64,000 nucleotides of DNA, from NCBI RefSeq assembly GCF_050624435.1, contig NC_134539.1:42750001-42814000 (forward strand), written 5' to 3'. Source of the stretch: Tenrec ecaudatus (taxonomy: Eukaryota; Chordata; Mammalia; Afrosoricida; Tenrecidae). Shown here one piece after another: positions 1 through 11,454 of this stretch (its first letter is position 1; the number at the start of each line of letters is the position of its first letter). The notes below the pieces were generated by a model. It made no database searches. It had not been told where the DNA came from and saw only the letters and a program-made list of their open reading frames with translations. Both the position numbers and the translations under genes were made by a program.

Positions 1-210
1 ACCTTCTCAAGCAGGCGGGGACCACTCTCCCAGTGGAACCCCCTCTCCGGGGCCCACATGCACCCCAGCTCCCTTCTTTGGGAGATGCCCAGATTGCTTC
101 ATGTCTGCACCTGCCTGTTAAGGTGAGGGCCCTCCAACTCTATGGGGATCTCTCAAGGCTCTTGAGAGAGAGAACAGGCAGAAATCTTGAAGGTTTTAGT
201 TCGTATAAAT

Positions 211-213
<3 letters not shown>

Positions 214-271
<58 letters not shown>
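214..271. repeat. (CA)n microsatellite
   Basis: About 29 uninterrupted CA units. They create apparent open frames of alternating His-Thr (plus) and Cys-Val (minus) that are not genes. Confidence 0.98.
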
Positions 272-272
<1 letters not shown>

Positions 273-1017
273 GGTACATGACTTAAAATCTGACATCGAC
301 GTACACTTCCCAGTTGAAGAGGGTAGTGAAACAGTGATGAAAAAATGGCAAAAAACCAGCTCCCGGCCCCACCTCCCACCTGTAAGGAAACCTTAGTGAA
401 CTGTCCACAGCAGGAAATGGAGAGACCACCAGTGGGGAAAATCGATCTAGGAAAAGGGTCTGAGTCTTCATTTTGACATGTACTTTTGTCACAAAGTGAA
501 TGGCTTAAGAAAGTTCTGACCGCCTTCGATGATCTGCCCTCCCATCCCGACAGCCAGGAATTCAGTGTGGGTGGGTCGCGTTTTGGACCAGCCCGTGTGA
601 GTGAAATGTAAGCAATAAGAAGGTTGGGGGAATAAACAGGCACAGGCTTGGGGGGAAGCTGCAGCCAAGCTTCCCGTGGACCAGTGTACATGTCTTTCAA
701 CGGAATGATGACTTGTCCTTTACCACGGAGACAGGGCAGGATCTTTAGAGCGAATTGTTTTCGGTATCTCACGGGAACATGCAATTACTAGAATAACTGT
801 GGCTTCTGGTTTTAGGGCAAAAAATTCCTACCACCCATTTGGTATCCAGCAGGTCAATACGCTCAGGGGTGTTTCGGTTTGTTTTTTTTTGGGGGGGGGG
901 GCGGAGAGCCCTTAGTCTTGGCAGTTTTCGTTTTCACAGATGTTCACTTAGGGAATGTCACCTTTCTTCTACTATATTAACCTTACTGTTTTTAGTTTGT
1001 CTGTGTTTCCTCATTTG
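272..1017. other. No recognised feature
   Basis: Unique-looking sequence with one T/G homopolymer stretch near 880-903. No exon-like, repeat or RNA signal was recognised. Confidence 0.5.
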
Positions 1018-1100
1018 TGAGGCTCTCTGCTCCGATAAAGATTTACAACCCTGGAATCAATGCAGGGTCACCGTGAGTTGGAGTTGACAGGATGGATTTA
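1018..1100 (+). repeat. AfroSINE, 3' fragment
   Basis: Only the back half of the element is present: AAAGATTTACAACCCTGGAA followed by the conserved GGGTCACCGTGAGTTGGA tail. It lies directly before another copy. Confidence 0.65.
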
Positions 1101-1104
1101 AGGG

Positions 1105-1310
1105 TTAGGGCTCCCAGGGGCTCAGAGGTGTTAGCACTCTGGCGACCTAAAGGTCCGGAGTTTGACCCACCCACCAGCTGCTCTGTGGGAGAAATGCGTG
1201 GCCGTCTGCTTTGTTTAAAGATTCCCAGCAGTGGAAACCGAACGAGGCAACTGACTTGCCCTCTGGTCAAGTCTGAGTGGGAATCGACTAGAAGGCCGTG
1301 GGTTTGGGGA
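1105..1310 (+). repeat. AfroSINE
   Basis: Diverged full-length copy. It has a GGCTCCCAGGGG head, a degenerate B box (GGAGTTTGACCC), the GGGAGAAATG middle and the GGGAATCGACTAGAAGGC tail. Confidence 0.75.
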
Positions 1311-1324
1311 ATATGAAAGGTTAA

Positions 1325-1485
1325 GGAGGCTTGGTGGCACCGCGATTAAGTGCTCAGCTATTAACCACAGGGTTGTCCTTTCCAACTCACCTCCCACTTT
1401 GTGTAAGAGGCAGGCGATCGCCTGCTTCCCTACAGACAGACACAAGGATAGCCCTGCTCTGGCGTATCGACTCAATGGCATTCAT
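1325..1485 (+). repeat. AfroSINE
   Basis: Head GAGGCTTGGTGGCACCG, then GATTAAGTGCTCAGC, and tail GTATCGACTCAATGGCA. The third AfroSINE unit in a row on this strand. Confidence 0.75.
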
Positions 1486-2620
1486 CCCTCTTACATGGGA
1501 GTTACCAGACGTGTCGATGACACGGTGTCAGAATGTTCTTGATCACAGCAGGGCCTTGTAATAGATTGTGCACCTGTCAATACGTGTAGTGAGGTGACTT
1601 AATGATTTGATTAGAGGAAGGACGGAAATTCGAGCTCACAAAAAGATGAGGAGAAAGCTCTGGAGGACACCCCACGACATGACAGGGGCCCTGGAAAACA
1701 ACCAAAGAGCCAAGCATTGCTTCTGGCGACCAAAGGTCCACCTCTTCAGTACTGGCTGGCACAGCCTCTCTGAACCCTTTGGGTCTAGAATGGAATTCCT
1801 AGAATTAGACACCTCATTTTAAAGACCAGTCAAAACAATAGGGCCCTCTGCTATCTCTCAGGCACTGTCTTCATATGCCAGGTCAGGCCAGCCCAGAGTA
1901 CGGAGAAATACGAATAGAAAACCCAGTCGTGTGTCTCAGTTTCTTACTCCTGTGTCATTGACATAAGCAGTATGCTGTGGGGCATCTCAGTCTGATGCAC
2001 CCCTCCCCCCTTTTGGGGTCCTTTTCATTTTTTTTGGTGTGGGAGTCATGTTTCATAGTAACAAAATGAATTTCTGTATCAAGTCGTGTCTGTCTGTTAC
2101 TACAAACCATAGGCTCACAATTAAGCTGCCCGTGAACACTGTTGTGTGGTGGGGTCATTTACTGTGGCATCGTTACAGGCATGACACTGCATTCCTGTGG
2201 GGGAAGCAAACAGGCCCCACAGACACGGCTGTGGCCCTAGTGTTTGTGACTGCAGTGGTTGACACAGTGCAGGCTGTCCAGATGGAGTGTCCGCGCTCTC
2301 AGAGGACGACTTAAATATGTGTATTAAGCAATTAAATTCCTGGAGTTAACATATCTTGCTGGGGAAATTACGTTCCAAGAGCTCTGAATTGGATGGAATT
2401 CCATCTGGCCTCCGAGTACAATGAGCCTATATGGAATGGAGCTTTGAAATGTTTTCTTGTGCAGAAATATGAACTAGGAAAAAACGTGCTGATCTAATGC
2501 TAATTTTTCTGTGTGCTGACTCACTTGTCAGAATTATAATGAAAACTGTATTTTAGTCTAACAAATGTATAGAATTTTTTATGTAATAAATAAAATTTTC
2601 TAGGAAAGAATGTGATTGTC
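1486..2620. other. No recognised gene; AT-rich end
   Basis: No repeat family recognised. The last 270 bases are AT-rich and end at the AATAAA pair described separately. Confidence 0.5.
2585..2594 (+). promoter_or_regulatory. Possible polyadenylation signal (overlapping AATAAA pair)
   Basis: Two overlapping AATAAA hexamers end an AT-rich, repeat-free stretch (about 2330-2600) and are followed within 30-50 bases by TG/GT-rich sequence, as at a 3' UTR end. By synteny SLC44A1 would be the upstream gene, but no coding exon of it is visible here, so the assignment to a real transcript end is speculative. Confidence 0.25.
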
Positions 2621-3421
2621 TACTATGTTACAACACGTTCCCTTGCCTCCTTGCCTGGGGTGGTGACTGATGGCAGGTGCTTGTGCACACATCTCTGTTT
2701 CAGAGCACGCCTGCGTTGCTACAAGTGTGCCCTGCAAATTATTGAAGCTAGTCCTTCCCAGCATCTCTCAGTGTGGTCTAGGAGTCTTGGAGTATGAAAT
2801 ATCAATGTACTAAAACCAATTTCGGAAGTACTAAGTTCATCCACTGCTTGGCTAGGTTTAATAGCTGGAGTCTGAGTCACCAATTGAAAGCCAAGGTTGC
2901 AACTGAATCCAATCATCACCCGGGGCAGAAAAGCCTCCGTTTGATAAGTCCACCATGGAAAGCAGGCTTTGTGCCTGATGCGATGCCCTGCACATCACTT
3001 GAAGGCTATTTTTACTGAATTGGAGGGCTTGTGAAATGATAAGCTTTCGTTTAGGCAGGAGCTTAAATGTGCCCCCTATTAAAGTTTCAAAATATCAAGC
3101 ATGTTTAAAGCTTAACCGACGTTTTAAGGCTACTCGGCTTAGAGTAGGAGACCCTTTGCAAGACCAAGTCCCCCAAACGTTGGATTTGGACTTGGCAGTT
3201 TTGTAACCCTGCATTTTTTCCTCCAGCAAGGACCCTGTACAGAGTGCGCTTCATTAACCAATGGGGCTAATGCCCAAATGATCGCCGTGGCTGTCCATGG
3301 CATCTCACCAAAGGAGTCTTAGGATGTCTGTGAGAGAGGTCCGAAAGCACTACAGATGTCTACAGTAGTGAAGAATATGAACCAGCATGGCCTTTAATTC
3401 TTGTTTTGAGCGACTACGATG
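2621..3421. other. No recognised feature
   Basis: Unique-looking sequence without an exon, RNA or repeat that I can name. Confidence 0.5.
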
Positions 3422-3560
3422 CAGACGCCCTGGTGGCGCAGCAGGGCAAGAGCGGGACTGTTGACTCAGAGGTCAGTGGTTCAAAGCCACACGCTGCTTT
3501 GCAGAGGAAGACATGCTTCCGACCTTGCTGTTAACCTTAAGGGGACAGCAACTAATGTCA
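3422..3560 (+). repeat. AfroSINE, 5' half
   Basis: Head ACGCCCTGGTGGCGCAGCAG and B-box region GTGGTTCAAAGCC are clear. The middle fades after about 3545. Confidence 0.8.
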
Positions 3561-3654
3561 CACACTAAATGTGTATAAATCGTGTATAAATCGTGGGGTG
3601 GGAAGCAAATTTGCTTGGCAAACTTCCACCCTAATCACAGTAAAATGTTCCAAA

Positions 3655-3745
3655 GAGAGGGAGAAATTTACAGCCCGGGAAACCCCCTGGGGCAGTTCTC
3701 CTCTGTCCTACAGGGTCAGTGTGAGAGAATCGCCTCCCTGGCAGC
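3655..3745 (+). repeat. AfroSINE, 3' half
   Basis: Contains TTTACAGCCCGGGAAACCCC, then GGGGCAGTTCTCCTCTGTCC and GGGTCAGTGTGAGAGAATCG. Possibly the rest of the copy at 3422, separated by about 95 bp that includes a short direct duplication near 3570-3595. Confidence 0.75.
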
Positions 3746-4183
3746 GGGGTTGATCAATATTTGCACAATTTCTTTGATATGGCCACCGAGCTACCAAGAG
3801 ATGAAAGAGCTGGGGAAAGGCCTCCCAGCCCCTGAAAGGAACCCTCCCGCATTATCTCTGTGTTTGCCTCTGGAAAGAGTAGGAGGCTGAATGCAATCTC
3901 AAGGTTTAGAAGACCAGAGCAGAGTCCTGCGAGCTCTTTGAGGGGGGACAACCTGTGTGTCCCTCCAGGTGCATGTGTGCGCAGGGGGAAATCTGAACAG
4001 CGCAGAGCTCTTCCAGCTGTTGGAAGGTTTAGAAAGGAGCCCGCCTCCCACGAGGCCCTTTGGCCTTAAATCTTTGAATGGGTGTCTCTTCACCTGTTCT
4101 TAGTTGTGGAAGATTTTGTGCCCTGTTTATTCTAACCACGGTTTTCTCAAATCATGGGAAGCCAGCTTTAGGAAATACACCTA

Positions 4184-4618
4184 CCGTATATACTCAAATA
4201 TAAGCCAACCCGAGTATAAGCCGAGGCACCTAATTATTATCTGGGAACCGGAAAAACTGATTGACTCGAGGATAAGCCTAGGGTGGGAAATGCAGGATGT
4301 GAATTAACACAGAGACCAAAAGGGAGAGACGGAGCGCAGCCACAGACACATCCTTACCAGTTCAGCTGCCTGCGTAAGTGAATCACTACGGGTGCTTCTG
4401 TGAATTGGAGCCGTCCATGTCATAGGATGGCTCTGATTGGTTAGATGTGAGTAAACAAACATTCAAAGCCCTGCAGTGTCAGTGGAGCTTTGAACGAACA
4501 GCACAGGAATGGCAATCACCCGCGAGATGTTACACCTCGCTGGCGTACCATTGACCCGTGTATAAGCCAAACCCCAGTTTTTCAGCACATTTTCGGCTTA
4601 TACACGAGTATATACGGG
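4184..4618. mobile_element. Palindromic-ended nonautonomous DNA transposon with TA target duplication
   Basis: The left end CCGTATATACTC...ATAAGCC is mirrored at the right end by GGCTTATACACGAGTATATACGGG, so the terminal inverted repeat is about 27 bp. TA flanks both sides (4182-4183 and 4619-4620), as for Tc1/mariner-type insertion. Internal AGTATAAGCC units are repeated near the left end and again at 4559. No ORF. A shorter relative lies at 57910-58022. I recognise the sequence as a widespread vertebrate repeat but cannot name the family with certainty. Confidence 0.75.
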
Positions 4619-5103
4619 TAGGTTACTTTTGGGATCCTGGACCAAGTAAAACTGGCTGTTAGGCCATTGTGTGTACTGTTAGCAGTTTCCAAAGGTGACT
4701 GAAAGCCCTCTAGGAAGTTGTAAGCACCCTGGCCAGCCTTCCCAGACTAGACCAGACCGTAGGGAGCTGCCTTCAAGGCCACGGCCAAGCAAAGGGGCTT
4801 TATTCGCTTTCACAACTCATCCTGTCATCTCCCACTGAGAGACAGGATGTTAGGGGCTTGTGTTTGCTCTAATCTCTCCATCTTCCAGAAAGGATTCTCA
4901 CAGCTTACACCAAAATCAAACAATTTACATATTTTTTAATTAAGTGAAAATTTAGAAAGCATGTTAGCTAGATAAGAAATCCTGGCCTGAGCCTCATAAA
5001 CACAAACACCCAGCTTCCTGACACTACAGGGAAAGAGGAAATGGAGAGGATATAGTTTGGGGAGGGGTTGGTTTTTGTTTGAGTTTCAGTTTGGGGTGGT
5101 TTT

Positions 5104-5275
5104 TTTTTTATCATTTTATTGGGAGCTCTTACAGATGTCATAACATTCCATAGTTCAACCACATCAAGCAGTGTTGTACAATTGCTACCACAATCCGTTT
5201 CAAAATGTTCTTTCTTCTTGAACTCCTTCATAGAAGTTCCCCTTGATCCCCTCCCTCCCCCAAGTATATAGTTTT
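5104..5275 (-). mobile_element. Afrotherian LINE, 3' end fragment
   Basis: Reading the minus strand it ends CCCAATAAAATGATAAAA with a poly(A), here a T run at 5100. It is homologous to the 3' ends of the LINEs ending at 45231 and 59112. About 170 bp, heavily 5'-truncated. Confidence 0.7.
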
Positions 5276-5289
5276 TAAAGTCTAATAAG

Positions 5290-6350
5290 AAGAAACATAA
5301 ATAGAAGTTCAACAGGAGGAACTAGAAAGGCATTTAAAGTGATGTGAGTAGGATTTAGTGGCTGGGGATAATGTTAACCGTATAAGAATTGTAATATGTT
5401 CTCATTTTTATTTAAAAAATGGCGTTCCAGTAGCTGTTTTCTTATCCAATTTTGTAAGCACTTTAGTTGTTTTGTTCATCGAAAACTTTGGTGGTAGGAC
5501 TCTTTTAAAGAGGAAAAATTAAAAACCACTCAAGAACGTACATAAATTCGCTGGGCAATCTTGATTATAGGAATTGCTTCATTTTGTAGGATTCTTTGAC
5601 TCCTCCTCTGGTGTTACCTACTGCCCCACCCCATCCCCCTTTTTTTGCATGAATCATACCCGTAATGTAAAATACACCCCCAAAAATGTAATAATAGGAG
5701 TTACCGAGTTTCTGAAGCTGTATCAAGAATTTAAAGGTGCTTTTGAAGAAACCTGAGTGGAGAATCTATGCGCATGATTCTCAACAACAGGTCATTGGAA
5801 AGCAATGTTTTTAGCATCTTTGTCAAGACTTTCCATAGCTTCCACTCCGTCTCCTTAGAAGCAACTCTTCACACCCACCATGCAGAGGGACAAGTGGGTA
5901 GATGGCTGCTCCCAGTCAGCGGACTCTGGGCGGAGCTGTCCGGTCGCTCGGTTCTGGCCCCTGCCACCCTGTGTGTGCGCAGAGTAGTGCCCCCTGGGGG
6001 TTTTCAAGGCTGTGACCTTTGGGAGAAAACCAGATCACCAGCGTCTTCCAAGGCACCTCTAGGTGAGTGTAACCTTTCAGGTAACAGCCGTGTATTTAAC
6101 CCTTTGTGCCAGCCAGGGACTCACTAACAACTGTCACTAGAGTTTTGCCGTTGCAGCTGAAGACTATCCTGCCGTACTAAAATCGATCATCCGAGGATCA
6201 CTAGAGGTGAGACACAGAATCCTAGTGTGCTCGGCTACCTGCACCAAGGCGAGAAGTTTGAACACCCAGGGAAAATGCGGCAGATTAATGCCATAAAGAT
6301 TACAACCTAGAAAACCCTGAGATTCTACTCTTTCCCATTTTTCCCAGGTG
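5290..6350. other. No recognised feature
   Basis: The AT-rich first part and mixed second part show no recognisable exon or repeat. Confidence 0.45.
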
Positions 6351-6555
6351 TAGCAGGCTAAGCATGTAGTCTAACAAATGAGGTCAGCAGTTTGAGACCA
6401 CCAGCCACCCCATGGGAGAAAGATGAGGCTTTCTACTCCCTCAAGACTTAAGGCTGAAGCCTAAGAACAATTGTGCAGATGGTGCAAGACTGAGCAGTGT
6501 TTCGTTCTGTTATATGGAGTCCTGATAAGTTAGGATCCACCTGATGGCAGCTAAC
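6350..6555 (+). repeat. AfroSINE
   Basis: Recognisable TAACAAATGAGGTCAGCAGT, CATGGGAGAAAGATGAGGCT and CCACCTGATGGCAG blocks. The 3' half is degraded and contains an unrelated GTGCAAGACTGAGCAGTG segment that resembles the RTE 3' end. Confidence 0.75.
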
Positions 6556-6564
6556 CGTAATGCA

Positions 6565-6660
6565 CAGGTGACCGTCTCGGAGCCCCACAGGGCCAGTTGG
6601 GCTCTGATCCGTTGGGTGGCTGCAACTCAGAATGGACTTGATGGCAGTGCCTTTGGCTTT
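6565..6660 (+). repeat. AfroSINE, 3' fragment
   Basis: GGAGCCCCACAGGGCCAGTT followed by AGAATGGACTTGATGGCAGT. Only the tail half is present. Confidence 0.7.
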
Positions 6661-7302
6661 GAGTCTTTTTTACATGGTAATGGCTGAGGAGGCGGAAACG
6701 GCTGAGCATGCAGTTCGTTGAGTGACTGACCTTCAACTTAGACTCGAGGGCCTGCGTGAAGTTTAGAAATAAAACTGAGGCGCTTCCTCGGGCTCATAAA
6801 ATCAACCAGCCATTAAACATTCCAATAAGGCTGTAAAAGCTTGAAGGTCTTTGCAATGGGAGTCTTCTGAATGAGGCTCTTTGTAAAGGAGATGGTAGCT
6901 CACTTGCCCCTAACCCGTCCCCTCAAACGTCTGAGGCGACTGATCCACTGAGACTTAACAGGGAGATGTTTCCAGGGGGAGATTTTCATCTCTCTTAATA
7001 ATATGGCATCAAGCAGGAGGAAGGCGATGCCTGCCTTTTTATACATCAGCCCCAAAACCACCGGGAGTGTTTTTGGAGACACCAACACGAGGGAAAGCTG
7101 GCTGGACTTCTGTTTTGAAAAGCACGTGTTGGTGTGGGTGGAAGGAGAAGCGATGACCACTGTGCTCGCTTCGTCGAAGGAGGTTATGGGAAAATATAAC
7201 GTTGGCGGCTTTGTTGTACTTCAACCCTTACAGGGTTCTCAGGGCTAGAAAGAGGCTTCTCGTCATCAGTCAATATATGTTCATTATCCTGTGCTTACAA
7301 AC

Positions 7303-7370
7303 AGTTAAACCCAGTTGCCCTGGAGTCAGTTCTGATTCATAGCACCCCTAAAGGGCAGAGTGGAATGGCT
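7303..7370 (-). repeat. AfroSINE, 3' fragment
   Basis: Reverse-complement tail (AAACCCAGTTGCCCTGGAGT ... CTGATTCATAGCACCCC). Interrupted by the LINE end that follows. Confidence 0.6.
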
Positions 7371-7379
7371 CCGCAACTC

Positions 7380-7530
7380 TTTGTTTTAATTATTAGTTGG
7401 GATTTAATGCATATAGCACATCATTCCATATTTCATTCACAGCCAGTAGAATGGTGAAATTGCTACCACGATCAGTTTCCATCCATTCTTTTGCTTCATG
7501 AACTCCTTGGCGTCATCTCCCTTTTTGAGC
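7380..7530 (-). mobile_element. Afrotherian LINE, 3' end fragment
   Basis: Aligns by eye with 5115-5225: the CATTCCATA...TTCA block, AAATTGCTACCACGATCAGT, and TTCTTTTGCTTCATGAACTC. Older and more diverged. Confidence 0.6.
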
Positions 7531-7534
7531 CAAA

Positions 7535-7725
7535 CCCAAAACAAATGCACTGCCATAGATGCCGACTCATAGCGACCTCGTAGGACAGGATATCCCCAGG
7601 CCTGTGTGTTTCGGAGACTGTAACTCTTGGAGTAGAAAAAAGGACAGCCTCCTTTTTTCTCCCGTGGACAAACTGCTGAGCTTGCAGGTGGCAGCAGCCC
7701 AACTTGTAACCCAATAGCTACCAAT
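7535..7725 (-). repeat. AfroSINE
   Basis: Reverse complement with ATGCCGACTCATAGCGACCT, GTAGGACAGG, TTTCGGAGACTGTAACTCTT and CCCAACTTGTAACCC blocks. Nearly full length. Confidence 0.85.
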
Positions 7726-7874
7726 ACTTCTGACCATCAGCCAGTGGCTTCTTCAAGAACTCATTGGGAAGGGAGCGCTGTGGGGCCCATTGCCGGGCCG
7801 AATAACAATGGTTCTATTTATGAGGAAGGCAGCGAGGGTGTATAAGGTGTTGAGGAACTAGTAGGCAGTGATAG

Positions 7875-8042
7875 GAGTCCTGGTCCATTTGTTGGGCTGC
7901 TAACGACAGAGTCAGAAGTTCAAAAGTAGGAGCCATTCTTTAATAGACAGAGGAGGCTTTCTACTCCCATACAGAGTAACCCACAGGAGTTCTACCCTGC
8001 CCTGTGGGTTGCTGTGAGTCAGAATTAACAATGCGTTTGGTT
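7875..8042 (+). repeat. AfroSINE
   Basis: GAGTCCTGGTCC head, GGGCTGCTAACGACAGAGTC, AGGAGGCTTTCTACTCCC and GCTGTGAGTCAGAATTAACA tail. First of three same-strand copies within 610 bp. Confidence 0.85.
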
Positions 8043-8069
8043 TCTATTGGTGTTTTATGTTTTGTTATT

Positions 8070-8262
8070 TTTTAAGAGGTAATAAGTTACAGGTTGGGCT
8101 GATAACATCAAGGTCAGCTGTTTGAACCCACTAACAGCCCCATGAAAGAAAGATGAGGCTTTCTACTCCTGTAAAGATTTACAGTCTCAGCAACCCGCAG
8201 GGTCTGTTTTACTCTGTCCTTCAGGTCATTGTGAGTTTGAACACACTCAGCGGCAGTGAATT
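8070..8262 (+). repeat. AfroSINE
   Basis: GGTTGGGCTGATAACATCAA, AAGATGAGGCTTTCTACTCC, GTAAAGATTTACAGTCTCAG and CAGCGGCAGTG blocks. The 5' head is lost. Confidence 0.85.
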
Positions 8263-8291
8263 TTTCTCTCTTTTTTTAAATCAGACAGTGG

Positions 8292-8480
8292 AAGGAACCC
8301 TGGTGGCAGTGGCGTCATCAGGAAAGGGTTAGACTTCTAACAGCAAGGTCACTGGTTCGATCCCACAGCCACTGCCCAGGAGACAGATGAGGTGGTCTAC
8401 TCCCATAAAGATTTACAGCCTCTGAACCCATATATCGGGTTGCTAGGAGTCCACCTCGACTCCCTGACAGTGGATTTGCT
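8292..8480 (+). repeat. AfroSINE with intact B box
   Basis: Head GGAACCCTGGTGGCAGTGG and pol III B box GGTTCGATCCC at 8354-8364, the best preserved in the window. The body is GAGGTGGTCTACTCCCATAA. Among the least diverged copies here. Confidence 0.9.
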
Positions 8481-11020
8481 TTAGTTTTATCCGGCAGTTA
8501 GTACTAACCCAAGACTGTTCCCCTGCCATGTTACCTGTAGTACTGCAGGGTGAGCTGGCCTCAGCCTTATGCGACAGAATGAGACATAAACTGAAGTCTA
8601 GCAAGGTTTTGCCTGCTGACACTTGTGTAGGTGTGTTCTCATCCTTGCCCCCCCCCCTCTGCCCTGTCTGGAATGCAGTAACTTAACAGCTATGAACAAA
8701 AGCACATGCAAAAGGCGGAACAGAAAGACAGAAGACACCATGTTCTTGCACAGTTTCCAGACTGGGACTTGGTGTCTGCTGGGCTTCCTGTGACATAAGG
8801 AAAAATAATACTGTCCTTCTTTAAGCGACCGTGGTCACAGTTTCTGTTGGCTGCAGCTGGGATACAATCCTACCAGACACTGTGCTAGGGAATCTCTGTG
8901 ACAGAGCCACAGCCTTTCCTGTTGCTCAGACAGGATGGGAAGAACTTCCCCGGGCAGGAGCAGTCCCGGGATGGACTGAGTTCCCTGGGGAGGAAGTGGG
9001 CCTGGAGGAACGGATGCCCCGTGGCTGGGTGGCCCTGTTGCATGTGAAACAATATTGAGTCCACATGGAAGAGTTGGACTCAATAACACTTAAAAGTGCA
9101 TTCTGGTGCACAATTGTTTCCTTCTCGTGGACTCAGGGTAGAGTACCGTGTTTCCTGGACAGGGCGTGGTGCCCAGCGGTAGGAACCTGCATTGGGAAGC
9201 ACAAGGATGCATTTCCATGCCAGTGTGCAGGAATGCACGCTTCTCCGACCCCCTCAGGCATCTGTCCCTCGTAGGCCGGCAGGAATTGTAGTTTATGTTT
9301 TGTTTGCGGCAATATGATTTATCCCACCTTTTTACACCTGGGATTTTTATTTACCTTGGATTCACAACCTTACCAGAGCAGCAAAATGTAGACTCAGCAG
9401 CGTCTTGATTTCAGATACTGATGGATTTATTATTTTGGTCGCAGTAAATGAGATTTATTCCACTTCTCTGAATGGAATGTTTTTTGACCTATAAATTTTC
9501 TTAAGGGATCAATATATCGGCAGAATTTCTGTAAATATGGGAACGTGCTTTTTAGGAGGCAAGGGGCTGTTTTGTCTGTCATCGGAAGGAGGTTCTTTGA
9601 TGAAGTGGACATCCACGCGGAAAGGCTGACGGGATTCTCCCTGATTGATCACTTGGATGTGGTCCCAGTTCTGAGAAGGGAGGGAGAGCGGGCGGCAAAG
9701 AGCTAGGGTGGAGTGGACTCCAGTTTTGACTGACTACGACTTGTTATCACATAGACTTCATAGGGGCACATCAGGATGTTTGGGGACCCAAAGGCAGGCC
9801 GTGTGTGGATGAGCGCACCCGTGTTTGTTGCATGGCAAGGACGTTTACACAGCAGACTCCCTGGGACCCACTGCAGACACACTGACACAGAAGCTCTGCA
9901 CCTTAACCACTTCTCACCCCCATCCCGGGGCCGTTTTCCTGTGTGATACTGTTTGAGAACTGGTCACACGTACAGTGGCTGCTCTGGCTGAATCTTCCCT
10001 GGAGGGCAGGACTTTGACCGAGAGGAGGCTGGAGTTCCAGGTGGGACAGTGTGATTCATGGTGACTCCATTTGTAGAGGTAATCTCTGTTCTCTGAGGTT
10101 TTCAGTGGCTGATTTTTGGGAAATAGGTGGCCACGCTTTTCTTCTGAGGGACTTCTGGGTGGAGTGGAAACCCCAGCCTTTCTGTTAGCAGCTGAGTGTG
10201 CTAGCTGTTGGCACCCCTCAGAGCGCCTGATCAAATCCACCTTACAGCCCATCACCTTGGTTCAAACAGAAGGAAGACTGTCACACATGTGCTTGTCTCT
10301 AGCGACACCTGCTGGTGGAAAGGGACAATTAGCAAACACCCCGCCCTAAAATGACACATGTGTTTTCCCTTATGAGGGCCCTGCATTGTTACCTTCAGAA
10401 TTCTGAACACAACAATGAGTAGACGCATCATCGCAGGTCTCTGAGAGATACCAGCCTTCAGATTCTACTCTCTTGTCACTAGTTAGCAGGTAGAGTCAAT
10501 ATTACAGACGATTGTCCTTCAATTCCACGTTTCTTAGATCCAGTGTCCCTCTTTGGAGCTCGTTTGAAACATTACTAACTTTGGGGTTTCCTCTGGAAGG
10601 GTGGCCTTGAACCCTTCAACTAGGAAACTCGCTCTGTGTGCTCACTTTAGGGGAGTCATGAGCGGCCAATTCCGATTTCCCATGGAAGACCCCAGCCAAG
10701 AAAACCATGAACAAGGTCTTTGGAAATCTAGAGCATTCGGTTTCTTTTCTTCACTGAGCACCTCCTAAGGTGCCCACAGCCCAGGGTGGGAAGGGAGCAG
10801 GTGTGGCCAGAGAGTGTGTGCCAAGTGTAGACACGGGACAGGATAGAAGGATGCTTTTCCTATTGGGGAAGGAATTCATTCAGGAAATAGCTGGCAGCCC
10901 AGCAAGGATTGCTTCTTCCACGTCCAGCACAGGCATCACTTTGTCCCACACCACAAGCACAGTTCCCAGACAGAGGCCCTGCTTGTGCGGAGACCTGGGA
11001 TGTAAGAAGGCCTTTCCATA
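8481..11020. other. No recognised gene (2.5 kb)
   Basis: I see no coding exon, RNA gene or nameable repeat. Short open frames on both strands around 8830-9110 and 10860-11150 have no recognisable domain and overlap each other in different frames. A C run lies near 8648-8657. Confidence 0.45.
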
Positions 11021-11208
11021 AGGAGTCCTGGTACTGCCATGGTTCTGCCTGGGCTGCCATCCACTTGGTCGGCAGTTCAAAACCACCAGCAGCTCCATGG
11101 GAGAAAGACTGGGCTTTGTACTCTGGTAAATAATTACTGTCTTGGAAACCCAAGGGGTACGCTATGAGTCAGCACCGACTCAATGGGGGTGAGCTTGAAT
11201 TTGGGCAC
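11021..11208 (+). repeat. AfroSINE
   Basis: AAGGAGTCCTGGTACTGCC head, GGTCGGCAGTTCAAAACCAC, CCATGGGAGAAAGACTGGGC and GAGTCAGCACCGACTCAATG tail. Confidence 0.9.
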
Positions 11209-11454
11209 TTTTGGGGGGATGCACCCCATGATGGTGTGCTGCTGCCAAATACAAGGGTGGGCGTGCTGAGAAGATGAGGCCACGGAGTCCGCTTAGCCAG
11301 CTGGACCCATTGCCGGTCTAGCAGGCTGGATTCCACCCTCTGAGTGGGAGGTTATCACTGACACGTTTACACTTGAAGTCTGTCCCCTTCACCTTGTCTA
11401 TCTCCTGGAATGTCAGTGTGCAAAGTGACTCGCCCTCTGGTTATCTGAGAGTGG

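Noticed and set aside
140-784. 214-codon minus-strand open frame with a Cys-Val run
   Set aside because: It is held open by the CA microsatellite at 214-271; the rest has no domain or splice support.
8354-8364. tRNA-like B box, and similar ones in other AfroSINEs, as possible tRNA genes
   Set aside because: They are SINE heads: no cloverleaf can be drawn with a proper anticodon arm and acceptor stem, and the SINE body follows.
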